In this document: piece after piece, positions 34,740 to 44,666 of the stretch
Position numbering within the stretch: the first letter of the stretch is position 1
How the letters are laid out: each line of letters opens with the position of its first letter
Assembly (NCBI GenBank): GCA_036637375.1
Contig: JAVWMQ010000004.1
Coordinates: forward strand, 1-64,000
Reading direction: 5' to 3'
Length of the DNA stretch: 64,000 nucleotides
Origin: JAVWMQ01 sp036637375
Lineage (GTDB): Bacteria > Bacillota > Clostridia > Peptostreptococcales > Anaerovoracaceae
Program-made: the position numbers and the translations under genes
The notes under the pieces: generated by a model
Databases searched by the model: none
What the model saw: the letters and a program-made list of their open reading frames with translations, nothing else
What the model was told of the DNA's origin: nothing

Positions 34740-36553
34740 GAGATATAATTATAGAATATGCAATGTATTTAATAATTTTGGTAGGACTTGGAATTCCACT
34801 TGGAGCATATATTGGAAAAGTTATGAATGGAGAAAAAACTTTTTTGTCCAAAATATTAGTTCCTTGTGAGAACTTAGTATATAAAGTTATAAAGATAGAT
34901 AAGAACCAGGAAATGACATGGAAAAAATATGCATTAAGTGCATTAGTATTTAGTGGAGTAAGCTTTTTAGTTGTATTTGGTTTACAGCTAGCTCAAGGAT
35001 TTTTGCCAGGCAATCCACAAAACCTTCAAGGTGTTGCTCCTGACTTATCCTTTAACACTGCGGTTAGTTTTATAACAAATACAAACTGGCAGTCATACAG
35101 TGGAGAAGCCACTTTGAGCTACTTGACACAGGCATTAGGATTAACAGTTCAGAACTTTGTATCAGCAGCAACAGGTATAGCAGTATTGTTTGCATTAATT
35201 AGAGGCTTTACAAGGATAAATGAAAAAGGTGTTGGTAATTATTTCAAAGACATGACAAGAGTTCTTATTCATGTTCTGATTCCAATTAATATTGTAATAG
35301 CTATGCTACTTGTTGGTGGTGGTGTTGTTCAAAATATGAACCAAGCACAAGAAGTTGCATTACTTGAACCTATTGCAGTTACAGCAGAAGGGGAGATTAT
35401 CAAAGATGCAAAAATAGATTTGGAAAATAAAACGGTAAAAGTAGAAGATAACATCGTAAAAGATGCTGAAATTGTTACAAAGCAATTTGTACCACAGGGA
35501 CCAGCGGCAAGTCAGGTTGCAATTAAACAGACAGGAACCAATGGTGGTGGTTTCTTTGGAACTAACTCTGCACACCCACTAGAAAATCCAAATGGATTTA
35601 CAAATTTAATTGAAATGATTTCAATATTGCTTATCCCAGTAGCTCTTTGTTTTACATTTGGTAGAAATATCAAAAATAAACGACAAGGGGTAGCAATATT
35701 TATGGCAATGTTTATATGTTTAGTAGTTGCTCTAAGTACAATTGCTGTTAATGAACAAATGGCTACAGCACAACTTGCGCAAGATGGTGCTGTTAATATG
35801 ACAACAGTTGAGCAAGCTGGTGGAAATATGGAAGGCAAAGAAAGTAGATTTGGTATTGCCGCATCATCGACTTGGACAGCATTTACAACAGCAGCATCAA
35901 GTGGTTCTGTAAACTCAATGATAGATAGTTACACTCCAATTGGAGGACTTGTAGCAATGTTACAGATGCAACTAGGAGAAGTTATATTTGGTGGTGTTGG
36001 ATCAGGATTATATGGTATGTTAGCATTTGCAATATTAACTGTATTTATTGCAGGTCTAATGGTTGGAAGAACACCAGAATTTTTAGGCAAAAAAATAGAG
36101 CCATACGAGATGAAATGGGCTGTACTAGTTTGTTTAGCAACTCCTGCAGCGATATTAATTGGCAGTGGTATTAGTGCAATGCTTCCAGGAACTATAGATA
36201 ACCTTGCTAATGGAGGCGCCCATGGATTTTCTGAAATGCTGTATGCATATACATCAGCTGGTGGGAATAATGGCTCTGCATTTGCAGGATACAATGGTAA
36301 CACATTGTTTGGAAATATATCATTAGGAATGTCAATGTTATTTGCTAGATTTTTACCTATAGTGGGTACACTTGCAATTGCAGGAAGTCTTGCAAAGAAA
36401 AAGAAAATTGCTGAAACAGCAGGTACATTATCAACAACAAACGGTACATTTGTATTTTTACTAATATTTGTTGTTTTACTAATAGGCGCATTAAGCTTTG
36501 TACCAGCTTTGGCACTTGGACCTATTGCTGAGTTTTTTGGAAGTTTAGTATAG
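34736..36553 (+). CDS. kdpA: Potassium-transporting ATPase subunit A (KdpA)
   Basis: Channel-like subunit that binds and passes K+ in the high-affinity KdpFABC pump. Ten or so hydrophobic segments and the filter-like motifs TNTNWQSYSGE, GTNGGGFFG and GNNGSAFAG mark the K+ path. At 605 residues it is longer than E. coli KdpA (557), mostly through hydrophilic loops near residues 212-255 and 340-375. It overlaps kdpF by 4 bases. Confidence 0.96.
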   Translation: MRDIIIEYAMYLIILVGLGIPLGAYIGKVMNGEKTFLSKILVPCENLVYKVIKIDKNQEMTWKKYALSALVFSGVSFLVVFGLQLAQGFLPGNPQNLQGVAPDLSFNTAVSFITNTNWQSYSGEATLSYLTQALGLTVQNFVSAATGIAVLFALIRGFTRINEKGVGNYFKDMTRVLIHVLIPINIVIAMLLVGGGVVQNMNQAQEVALLEPIAVTAEGEIIKDAKIDLENKTVKVEDNIVKDAEIVTKQFVPQGPAASQVAIKQTGTNGGGFFGTNSAHPLENPNGFTNLIEMISILLIPVALCFTFGRNIKNKRQGVAIFMAMFICLVVALSTIAVNEQMATAQLAQDGAVNMTTVEQAGGNMEGKESRFGIAASSTWTAFTTAASSGSVNSMIDSYTPIGGLVAMLQMQLGEVIFGGVGSGLYGMLAFAILTVFIAGLMVGRTPEFLGKKIEPYEMKWAVLVCLATPAAILIGSGISAMLPGTIDNLANGGAHGFSEMLYAYTSAGGNNGSAFAGYNGNTLFGNISLGMSMLFARFLPIVGTLAIAGSLAKKKKIAETAGTLSTTNGTFVFLLIFVVLLIGALSFVPALALGPIAEFFGSLV

Positions 36554-36566
36554 GAGGAGTATAGAA

Positions 36567-38624
36567 ATGATTAAACAAGGAACTATGAAAATGGATACTA
36601 TAGGAAGGGCAGTTAAGGATTCTTTTGTGAAACTATCACCTAAGACACAAGTAAAAAATCCTGTAATGCTTCTTGTATATATATCATCAATTTTAACTAC
36701 AATACTATGGGGCGCATCATTAATGGGTGTTAGTGATGCTCCATCATATTATACTCTAGCTATTGCAATAATTTTATGGTTTACTGTATTGTTTGGAAAC
36801 TTTGCAGAATCAATTGCAGAAGGTAAGGGTAAAGCACAAGCAGATTCATTGAGAGCTGCAAAAAAGGATGTAGAAGCTCATAAAATAAAGAGTATAGAGA
36901 CAAAGGATCAAATAGAAAATATTTCATCAGCGCTTTTGAAAAAAGGTGACATAGTTATAGTAAAGGCTGGCGAGCAGATTCCAGCTGATGGTGATGTTAT
37001 TGATGGAGCTGCATCAGTTGATGAAAGTGCAATTACAGGGGAATCAGCACCTGTAATTCGTGAAAGTGGCGGAGATAGAAGTGCTGTTACTGGTGGTACA
37101 ACGGTTCTTTCAGATTGGATTATTATTGAAATTGTAAATGAAGCAGGTAAAAGCTTTTTGGACAAAATGATAGCCATGGTAGAAGGAGCTGCTAGAAAGA
37201 AAACTCCAAATGAAATTGCTTTACAAATATTTTTGGTAGCATTATCAATTATATTTATATTAGTAACACTTTCACTTTATGCTTATTCAAATTTTACAGC
37301 ATCATTAGCAGGAATTAAAAATCCAACGTCAGTGACAACATTGGTAGCACTTCTTGTTTGTCTAGCGCCAACAACAATTGGAGCTTTACTATCTTCAATA
37401 GGAATTGCAGGAATGAGTAGGCTGAACCAAGCCAATGTACTTGCAATGAGCGGTAGAGCTATTGAAGCAGCAGGAGATGTTGATATATTAATGCTTGACA
37501 AAACAGGGACAATAACTCTTGGTAATAGACAGGCTTCAGAATTTATACCAGTAGATGGTGTAGATATTAAAGAATTAGCAGATGCAGCCCAGTTATCATC
37601 ATTAGCAGATGAGACACCAGAAGGCAGAAGCATTGTAGTTCTTGCAAAAGAACAATTTGATATTAGAGGACGAGATTTAAAAGGCAAGGGGATGACATTT
37701 GTACCTTTTACTGCAAAAACTAGAATGAGTGGTGTGGATTTTGATGGAAATGAAATTCGTAAAGGTGCAGCAGATTCTGTTAAATCATATGTAATTGCAG
37801 CTGGAAATACTTATAGTGATGAGTGCGATGATGTGGTGAGAAAAATAGCAGAAAAAGGTGGCACACCTTTAGTTGTGTCAAAGAATCATAAAGTTTTAGG
37901 GGTTGTTTATCTAAAAGATATTATTAAGCAAGGTGTAAAAGAAAAATTCAATGATTTAAGACGTATGGGAATTAAGACTATAATGATTACAGGTGATAAT
38001 CCTTTGACAGCAGCGGCAATAGCAGCTGAAGCAGGTGTTGATGACTTCCTAGCAGAAGCAACACCAGAAGGCAAGCTTGAAATGATTAGGGATTTTCAGG
38101 CAAATGGGCACCTTGTAGCTATGACAGGTGATGGTACAAATGATGCACCAGCGCTAGCACAAGCAGACGTTGCAGTTGCAATGAATACGGGAACACAAGC
38201 AGCAAAAGAAGCTGGAAATATGGTTGACCTTGATTCATCACCAACAAAATTAATTGATATTGTTAGAATAGGTAAGCAACTATTAATGACAAGGGGAAGT
38301 TTAACGACTTTTTCTATTGCCAATGACTTAGCAAAATATTTTGCTATAATACCTGCTTTATTTATTAGTATATATCCTCAGCTTGGAGTTCTAAATGTAA
38401 TGAATTTACATTCTCCAGAGACAGCAGTGCTTAGTGCGATAATATATAATGCATTAATTATTATTGCCCTTATACCTTTGGCGCTAAAAGGGGTTAAATA
38501 CAGAGAAGTGTCAGCAGGAAAATTATTAAAGAGCAACTTACTAATTTATGGCGTTGGTGGGCTAATTGCACCATTTATAGCAATTAAGTTAATCGATATG
38601 CTTTTAGTAATGATGGGAATGTAG
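36567..38624 (+). CDS. kdpB: Potassium-transporting P-type ATPase subunit B (KdpB)
   Basis: Catalytic P-type ATPase subunit that drives K+ uptake. The 685-residue protein has the TGESAPV actuator motif, the phosphorylation site DKTGT with Asp311, the nucleotide-binding KGAADSV block, the hinge TGDGTNDAPALAQADVAVAMN and a C-terminal membrane section. AGGAGG precedes its ATG 13 bases after kdpA. Confidence 0.97.
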   Translation: MIKQGTMKMDTIGRAVKDSFVKLSPKTQVKNPVMLLVYISSILTTILWGASLMGVSDAPSYYTLAIAIILWFTVLFGNFAESIAEGKGKAQADSLRAAKKDVEAHKIKSIETKDQIENISSALLKKGDIVIVKAGEQIPADGDVIDGAASVDESAITGESAPVIRESGGDRSAVTGGTTVLSDWIIIEIVNEAGKSFLDKMIAMVEGAARKKTPNEIALQIFLVALSIIFILVTLSLYAYSNFTASLAGIKNPTSVTTLVALLVCLAPTTIGALLSSIGIAGMSRLNQANVLAMSGRAIEAAGDVDILMLDKTGTITLGNRQASEFIPVDGVDIKELADAAQLSSLADETPEGRSIVVLAKEQFDIRGRDLKGKGMTFVPFTAKTRMSGVDFDGNEIRKGAADSVKSYVIAAGNTYSDECDDVVRKIAEKGGTPLVVSKNHKVLGVVYLKDIIKQGVKEKFNDLRRMGIKTIMITGDNPLTAAAIAAEAGVDDFLAEATPEGKLEMIRDFQANGHLVAMTGDGTNDAPALAQADVAVAMNTGTQAAKEAGNMVDLDSSPTKLIDIVRIGKQLLMTRGSLTTFSIANDLAKYFAIIPALFISIYPQLGVLNVMNLHSPETAVLSAIIYNALIIIALIPLALKGVKYREVSAGKLLKSNLLIYGVGGLIAPFIAIKLIDMLLVMMGM

Positions 38625-38638
38625 GAAGGAGAAAAGAA

Positions 38639-39226
38639 ATGAATGTATTTGCGAAATCAATAAAGTTTTTATTGATTATGACATTGATATGTGGGATTCT
38701 TTACACTGGCGTAATAACAGTTTTGGGACAAACTTTTTTTGCAAAGCAAGCAAACGGTAGTATTATTGAAATAGATGGTACTAAATATGGCTCTGAACAT
38801 ATGGGACAATATTATGATTCTGACAAACATATGTGGGGTAGAATTATGAACATTGATGTAAACACTTATAAAAATAAAGATGGGGAAAGATTAATGTATT
38901 CTGCTCCATCTAACATGAGCCCTGCAAGTGAAGAATTTAGAAAAATAGTTGCTCAAAGGGTAGAAACAATAAAGGAAGCAAATGGCAATGAAATGGAGCC
39001 TGTTCCAAATGAGCTTGTTACAGGTTCAGGTAGTGGACTTGACCCAGCAATATCTGTTGCAGCTGCTAAATATCAAGTTGAAAGATTAGCAAAAGCAAAT
39101 GACATAAGTGAAGAAACTGTTTCTAGATATATTGACAAGGCTACCAAAGGCGAATTCCTAGGCATATTTGGACAAAAAACAGTTAATGTTTTGGAAGTGA
39201 ATCTAATGATTGATGGGATTTTATAA
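38639..39226 (+). CDS. kdpC: Potassium-transporting ATPase subunit C (KdpC)
   Basis: Single-span subunit that stabilises the KdpAB complex and raises ATP affinity. 195 residues: N-terminal helix (about 9-31), then an outside domain with the family motif GSGLDPAISVAAAKYQVERLAKA and LEVNLMIDGIL. GGAAGGAG precedes the ATG. A separate extended -10 follows it before kdpD. Confidence 0.95.
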   Translation: MNVFAKSIKFLLIMTLICGILYTGVITVLGQTFFAKQANGSIIEIDGTKYGSEHMGQYYDSDKHMWGRIMNIDVNTYKNKDGERLMYSAPSNMSPASEEFRKIVAQRVETIKEANGNEMEPVPNELVTGSGSGLDPAISVAAAKYQVERLAKANDISEETVSRYIDKATKGEFLGIFGQKTVNVLEVNLMIDGIL

Positions 39227-39232
39227 ATTTTA

Positions 39233-39241
39233 TGATATAAT
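39233..39241 (+). promoter_or_regulatory. Extended -10 promoter before kdpD
   Basis: TGATATAAT in the 42-base gap between kdpC and kdpD. It would let the KdpDE regulators be made without induction of the pump genes. Confidence 0.45.
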
Positions 39242-39268
39242 ATGTACATCAAACGGAGGAAATAATAT

Positions 39269-41953
39269 ATGGAACGCAAGAGGCTTGATCCAGATGACAT
39301 TTTAAAAAAAATTAAAGAAGAGGCTGAAGGTACACAAAGAGGACATTTAAAGATATTTTTTGGATATGCTGCAGGTGTTGGTAAGACATTTACCATGCTT
39401 GAAGCAGCCCATAGTGCCAAAGATAGGGGAATTGACGTAGTTGTAGGATATATAGAACCTCACACAAGACCTGCAACAACGGCACTTCTTTCGGGGCTTG
39501 AAGTTATGCAGCCACTAAAGACCAAGCATAAGGGCATAGATGTAAGAGATTTTGATATAGATGCTGCAATAAAGAGAAATCCAGAAATAATATTAGTAGA
39601 TGAGCTGGCACATACTAATGTTGAAGGATGCAGACACAAAAAGCGATACCAAGATATTGAAGAACTTTTGAAGGCTGGTATTGATGTTTACACAACAGTA
39701 AATGTTCAGCACCTTGAAAGTTTAAATGATGTTGTTGCATCAATTACAGGAGTTTTAGTTCGTGAGAGAATACCAGATCATGTATTTGATGGGGCAGAGC
39801 AAGTTGAACTTGTTGACATTGAACCAGAAGAATTAATCAGACGATTAAACGAAGGTAAAATATATGTGGGTGAGCAAAAACATAGGGCTATTGGTAACTT
39901 TTTTAGCATTGAAAATTTAATTGCTCTTAGAGAAATTGCTCTTAGGAGATCTGCCGATAGAGTTAATCGACGTTCAGAGCGAAATAAACTTTCTGGCGGT
40001 GATGCTGAGGTAGAAGAAAACATACTTGTTTGTATATCTCCATCGGCATCAAATAGCAGGATAATTAGAACTGCAGCTAGAATGGCAAATGTTTTTAAGG
40101 GTAGCTTTATGGCTCTTTATGTAGAAACACCAAAATCAAGTGGTATAAGTGAAAAGGACAAAGAGGTTCTTAGAAACAATATGCGTTTAGCAGAGCAACT
40201 TGGTGCCAAAATAGAAATAGTATATGGAGATGATGTGCCGTTCCAAATTGCAGAATTTGCACGAATGTCTGGAACATCAAAAATAATTTTAGGTAAAAAT
40301 AATTGGAAGAGAAATAAAACTTTTGGTGGATCTTCCTTAGGAGAAAAATTAACTAGAATAACAAGTGATATAGAAATATGCATCATCCCAAATAGGAAAA
40401 ATGATAGATATAAAGCGGCTATTAAACCGCCTGGTTTTAAATTTGAGATTTCAGATTTAATTAAAAGTATAGCAATACTTTTGTCCGCAACTTTCATAGG
40501 TGTGTTTTTTTATGAGGTTGGATTTAGCGAGGCTAATACAATTACAATATATATTTTAAGTGTATTAATAACTGCAGTTGTAACAACCCAGCGGATTTAT
40601 AGTTTAGTATCTTCAATTCTCAGTGTGCTTGTATTTAATTTTGTATTTACTGAGCCAAGGTTTACTTTAAATGCTTACGATGCAGGTTACGCAACAACAT
40701 TTTTTATTATGTTTGTATCTGCATTTATTACAAGTTCCCTTGCAGTAAAAATAAAGGAAAGTGCTAGACAAACCTCTCAAAAGGCATTTAGAACTAAAAT
40801 CCTACTTGAGACAAACCAATTACTTCAATCACAAAATGCTACTGCAGGTATTGTGGCAGTTACAGTTAAACAATTAATGAAGTTACTTGGCAAGGATATA
40901 GTGTTTTATGCAGTTGAGGACAACAAGCTTGGTTCTCCAACTGTGTTTATGTCGCTTGAAACAGATGTAAATAATGATTACATTAGTGAAAACGAAAAAG
41001 CTGTTGCTGCGTGGGTTTTTAAAAATAATAAACATGCAGGGGCGACTACTAACACGTTAGGAAATGCTAAATGCTTGTATTTGGCAGTAAGGGTTAAGAA
41101 TAAGGTTTATGGCGTTGTAGGTATTGTTACAGATAATGAGCCTTTAGAAGCCTTCGAAAACAGCGTTGTCCTATCAGTTTTAGGTGAGTGTGCTCTTGCA
41201 ATGGAGAACAAAAAGGTGCAAGAAGAACGTGAAGAGGCAGCTGTTTTGGCAAAGAACGAACAGCTACGAGCTAACCTTTTGAGGGCGATTTCTCATGATC
41301 TTAGAACACCTCTAACATCTATCTCAGGCAATGCAGGAATACTTCTTTCAAGTGGGACAGCGATTGCAGAGGATAAGAAAATTGATTTATATAAGGGCAT
41401 ATATGATGATTCTCTTTGGTTAATCAATTTAGTAGAAAACCTGCTTTCTGTAACAAGACTTTCTGATGGAACAATGAATCTTAATTTTAATGCTGAACTT
41501 GTAGAGGAAGTTGTTGAAGAGGCATTATCACAAATCAAAAGGAGAAATGCGACTCATAATATAATAGTTAACCAAAAGGACGAGTTTTTACTTGCCAAAA
41601 TGGATGCAAGATTGATAATGCAAGTAATCATCAATATCGTGGAAAATGCAATTAAATATACCGAGGAAGGTTCTAATATTGAAATTTTGGTAAGAAAAAT
41701 TAAAGATGAAATTGTTGTTGACATTGCAGATAACGGCAATGGCATATCAGATGAATCAAAAGAAAAAATATTTGATATGTTTTATACAGACAATAAACTT
41801 GCAGATAGTAGACGTAGCTTGGGACTTGGGCTAGCGTTGTGCAAATCAATAATTTTGGCACATGAAGGTGAGATTTCTGTATTTGATAATATTCCTAAGG
41901 GAACTGTTTTTCGTTTTACATTACCAGCAGAGGAGGTAGTATTACATGAATAA
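39269..41953 (+). CDS. kdpD: Sensor histidine kinase KdpD
   Basis: Membrane sensor of K+ limitation that phosphorylates KdpE. The full-length 894-residue protein has the N-terminal KdpD domain with Walker A-like GYAAGVGKTFT near residues 32-43, a USP-like domain, four membrane helices (about 400-500), a GAF-type domain, and the kinase core with phospho-acceptor His676 (SHDLRTPL), NAIKYT and GLGLALCKS. The final 8 bases overlap kdpE. Confidence 0.96.
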   Translation: MERKRLDPDDILKKIKEEAEGTQRGHLKIFFGYAAGVGKTFTMLEAAHSAKDRGIDVVVGYIEPHTRPATTALLSGLEVMQPLKTKHKGIDVRDFDIDAAIKRNPEIILVDELAHTNVEGCRHKKRYQDIEELLKAGIDVYTTVNVQHLESLNDVVASITGVLVRERIPDHVFDGAEQVELVDIEPEELIRRLNEGKIYVGEQKHRAIGNFFSIENLIALREIALRRSADRVNRRSERNKLSGGDAEVEENILVCISPSASNSRIIRTAARMANVFKGSFMALYVETPKSSGISEKDKEVLRNNMRLAEQLGAKIEIVYGDDVPFQIAEFARMSGTSKIILGKNNWKRNKTFGGSSLGEKLTRITSDIEICIIPNRKNDRYKAAIKPPGFKFEISDLIKSIAILLSATFIGVFFYEVGFSEANTITIYILSVLITAVVTTQRIYSLVSSILSVLVFNFVFTEPRFTLNAYDAGYATTFFIMFVSAFITSSLAVKIKESARQTSQKAFRTKILLETNQLLQSQNATAGIVAVTVKQLMKLLGKDIVFYAVEDNKLGSPTVFMSLETDVNNDYISENEKAVAAWVFKNNKHAGATTNTLGNAKCLYLAVRVKNKVYGVVGIVTDNEPLEAFENSVVLSVLGECALAMENKKVQEEREEAAVLAKNEQLRANLLRAISHDLRTPLTSISGNAGILLSSGTAIAEDKKIDLYKGIYDDSLWLINLVENLLSVTRLSDGTMNLNFNAELVEEVVEEALSQIKRRNATHNIIVNQKDEFLLAKMDARLIMQVIINIVENAIKYTEEGSNIEILVRKIKDEIVVDIADNGNGISDESKEKIFDMFYTDNKLADSRRSLGLGLALCKSIILAHEGEISVFDNIPKGTVFRFTLPAEEVVLHE

Positions 41954-42644
41954 ACCAACGATCTTAGTAGTTGAAGATGATAGTGCTATTAGAAATTTAA
42001 TTTCGACAACTATGGAAACACAAGAATATAAATATCATGTAGCGGTAACTGGCAAAGATGCTATACTTGAGGCTGTTACTCATAAACCTGATGTGATTTT
42101 GCTTGACCTTGGGCTACCTGATATGGATGGTGTATCGGTAATTAAAAAAATTCGTACATGGTCAAATGTTCCTATTATTGTAATAAGTGCGAGAAGTGAG
42201 GAAACAGATAAAATTGAAGCGCTGGATTTTGGGGCTGATGATTATTTGACGAAACCTTTTTCGGTTGAAGAATTACTTGCAAGGTTGAGAGTTACCTTTC
42301 GTAGGTTAAATCACACTCCGAATAGTGAAAACCTTGAAAAATCAATATTTATAAATGGAAATTTGAAAATTGATTATAGTGCAGGGTGTGGATACATGAA
42401 TGATAAAGAAATTCATTTTACACCAATAGAGTTTAAATTAATAGTTTTGCTTTCCAAAAACGTAGGCAAAGTGTTGACACATAAATATATTACACAGGAA
42501 ATTTGGGGAAGTTCATGGGATAGTGATGTGGCATCTCTAAGGGTTTTTATGGCAACATTAAGAAAAAAAATAGACAAACTCGATGGCAAGAATCAGTATA
42601 TTCAAACTCATGTGGGAGTTGGATATAGAATGTTAAGAGTATAA
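41946..42644 (+). CDS. kdpE: Response regulator KdpE
   Basis: OmpR-family transcription factor that activates the kdp operon. Receiver domain with phosphorylation site Asp54 (LLDLGLPD) and a C-terminal winged-helix domain (HFTPIEFKLIVLLSKN...YIQTHVGVGYRM). AGGAGG lies inside the kdpD end, so translation is coupled. A hairpin follows. Confidence 0.96.
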   Translation: MNKPTILVVEDDSAIRNLISTTMETQEYKYHVAVTGKDAILEAVTHKPDVILLDLGLPDMDGVSVIKKIRTWSNVPIIVISARSEETDKIEALDFGADDYLTKPFSVEELLARLRVTFRRLNHTPNSENLEKSIFINGNLKIDYSAGCGYMNDKEIHFTPIEFKLIVLLSKNVGKVLTHKYITQEIWGSSWDSDVASLRVFMATLRKKIDKLDGKNQYIQTHVGVGYRMLRV

Positions 42645-42645
42645 G

Positions 42646-42679
42646 ATAAGGGCTATAGCATAATTGCTGTAGCCCTTAT
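42646..42679. terminator. Hairpin terminator between kdpE and pepP
   Basis: 15-bp arms ATAAGGGCTATAGCA and TGCTGTAGCCCTTAT with one G-U pair and a 4-base loop, between convergent genes. Only AT-rich sequence follows on the plus strand. Confidence 0.75.
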
Positions 42680-42696
42680 AAATTTAAAATTTTTGA

Positions 42697-44478
42697 TTAT
42701 ATTTTTTGTGTTGCATTTTTGAGCCAAGAAACCTCATCTGGATTAAGTAAAGGTGAAATTTTCTCAAATACAATTTGATGATATGTATTTAAAGACTCTC
42801 GTGTTTCATTTGAAATATATGATAAATCAATGCCTGCAAGATCAAAAGGAACAAAAGTTAAGTATTCAAATGCTAATAACTCTGGGCTAACATCGGATTT
42901 AACACAAAGCATTTCGTTTTCGTGTCTAATGCCGTATTCCCCTTCAATATAAAGCCCAGGTTCGTTAGAGTTTATCATACCAGCTTCCATTGGCACAGAG
43001 TAACCAACATTCTTGCAATTAATATTATTTGGAAATTCATGGACGTTAAGCATATGACCAACACCATGACCTGTACCATGGTTGTAGTCTAAACCTAATT
43101 TCCATAGGGGGCTCCTAGCAATAACATCTAGCTGTGCAGCCGCAAATGTATTTGGGAAAACTGCATTTCCAAGGGCAAACATACCCGACAAAACCGCTGT
43201 GAAGTGTAACTTCATAGTATCACTTAATGGGCCCAGTACAATTGTTCTAGTAATATCGGTCGTTCCTCCCATATAATGTCCGCCTGTATCAACTAAAACT
43301 AAACCTTCATCTAAGAGTTTAACATCTGTTTCTTCAGTTGCCTCGTAATGGACAATAGCACCATGAGCATTATAGCCTACAATTGCAGCAAAACTTTCGT
43401 CAAAGCAACCTTGTTCTTTTCTAAACTCATATAGTTTTTTGCTTGCGCTTAATTCTGTTATTTGCCCTGTTGCAACGTTTTCTTTTAGCCATTTTATAAA
43501 TCTAATCATGGCAACTGCATCCTTGAGATGGACTTCTTTTGTTGAAGCAATTTCAATGGAATTTTTGATTGCCTTTGCAGTGGTTGTTGGATTTACTGCT
43601 AGAACTACTTTTAATCTTTCCATTAACTTTGATCCTATCTCGTAATTTGTAAATTCAGGACTAATTAAAATTGACATATCTTTTTTGAGGGTATCTACGA
43701 ATGTGTAGATATGATTGTAAGGCATAATTGTAATGTCAAGGCCTTTAAGGTAATCTGACATTTCAGTATTAAATTTACATTCATCTGCAAACAATATGAA
43801 CTCATTTTGTGAAATATATGCATAGCTTAGAATGAGTGGGTTGAAATCTATATCAGCACCACGAATGTTTAAAAGCCAAGCGATATCGTCTAGAGTTGTT
43901 AGTATGTGTCCATTAACATTTGCTTTAGTCAATTCATTGCGCAAATTTGCGATTTTGTTTGTTGAATGAATCCCTGTATATTTTTCATCTATTAAATATG
44001 CGGGTGCTTTGGATAATTCTGGTCTAGCTGTCCACACTTGATCTACTAAGTCAAGATTAGTGACTAAAGATACACCATTTGCTGAAAGTTCATTATTTAA
44101 CGCTGTACCAAACTCAAGAGAAATGGTACGACCGTCAAGTCCAAGCCTATCACCACAGATTAAGTTTGTTGACAAAAATTCTGTAATTGTTGGAACGTTC
44201 TTTTCTCCCATTTTTTGAAGTTTGATTTCAGTGTTAGAAAGCTGCTTTGCAGCTTGAATGAAGTACCTGCCATCAGTCCAAAGGTGGGCTTCTTGATTGG
44301 TGACAATAAGTGTGCCAGAGGAACCAGTGAAACCTGACATATATTCTCTACACTTAAAATAGTCGCCTACATATTCAGATAGATGGAAGTCATCTGTTCC
44401 AATGTAATAAGCATCTATGTTGTTGCTAATCATCAGCTCTCTTAGCTTGTTGATTCTTCTTGATATTTCATTTTTCAT
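42697..44478 (-). CDS. Xaa-Pro aminopeptidase, M24B family
   Basis: Cytoplasmic metallopeptidase that removes N-terminal residues before proline. The 593-residue protein has two creatinase-like N-terminal domains and the M24 'pita-bread' domain, with ligands in VDTGGHYMGGTTDITRT (two Asp), HGTGHGVGH (His), NEPG (Glu) and HENEMLCV (Glu). The long three-domain form is like the eukaryotic cytosolic enzyme and is common in Clostridia. It faces kdpE tail to tail. Single-gene unit. Confidence 0.93.
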   Translation of the reverse strand: MKNEISRRINKLRELMISNNIDAYYIGTDDFHLSEYVGDYFKCREYMSGFTGSSGTLIVTNQEAHLWTDGRYFIQAAKQLSNTEIKLQKMGEKNVPTITEFLSTNLICGDRLGLDGRTISLEFGTALNNELSANGVSLVTNLDLVDQVWTARPELSKAPAYLIDEKYTGIHSTNKIANLRNELTKANVNGHILTTLDDIAWLLNIRGADIDFNPLILSYAYISQNEFILFADECKFNTEMSDYLKGLDITIMPYNHIYTFVDTLKKDMSILISPEFTNYEIGSKLMERLKVVLAVNPTTTAKAIKNSIEIASTKEVHLKDAVAMIRFIKWLKENVATGQITELSASKKLYEFRKEQGCFDESFAAIVGYNAHGAIVHYEATEETDVKLLDEGLVLVDTGGHYMGGTTDITRTIVLGPLSDTMKLHFTAVLSGMFALGNAVFPNTFAAAQLDVIARSPLWKLGLDYNHGTGHGVGHMLNVHEFPNNINCKNVGYSVPMEAGMINSNEPGLYIEGEYGIRHENEMLCVKSDVSPELLAFEYLTFVPFDLAGIDLSYISNETRESLNTYHQIVFEKISPLLNPDEVSWLKNATQKI

Positions 44479-44623
44479 AATATACCTTCTTTCTGTCCTT
44501 TAGTTAATTTTACCACAAAAAAGACAAGTATAATATAATGTATTTAGAACTTTTACTGGTAGTAAAAATGATTTTTGTAAATTTGCTTATACTTCTTTTT
44601 TTTTATGTAATTGAGGAGTATAC

Positions 44624-44633
44624 TACAAATGTA
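44624..44633 (+). promoter_or_regulatory. Possible CopY/BlaI-type box TACAAATGTA
   Basis: TACAAATGTA, within the palindrome CTACAAATGTAG, 34 bases before the ferredoxin gene. It fits the TACANNTGTA core of CopY/BlaI-family operators. The same core would be expected a few times in 64 kb of AT-rich DNA by chance, so this is weak. Confidence 0.25.
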
Positions 44634-44666
44634 GACGTTGATATTATCATCAAAGGAGTAATGATT

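Noticed and set aside
44624..44633. CopY/BlaI operator TACAAATGTA as evidence for copper or beta-lactam control
   Set aside because: Such a core is expected a few times by chance in this length of AT-rich DNA and no copY, copper pump or beta-lactamase is nearby; kept only as a weak feature.
44538..44666. In-frame N-terminal extension of the EFR1 ferredoxin with a hydrophobic stretch that looks like a signal anchor
   Set aside because: No ribosome site at its start, the AAAGGAG lies just before the internal ATG, and EFR1 proteins are cytoplasmic.
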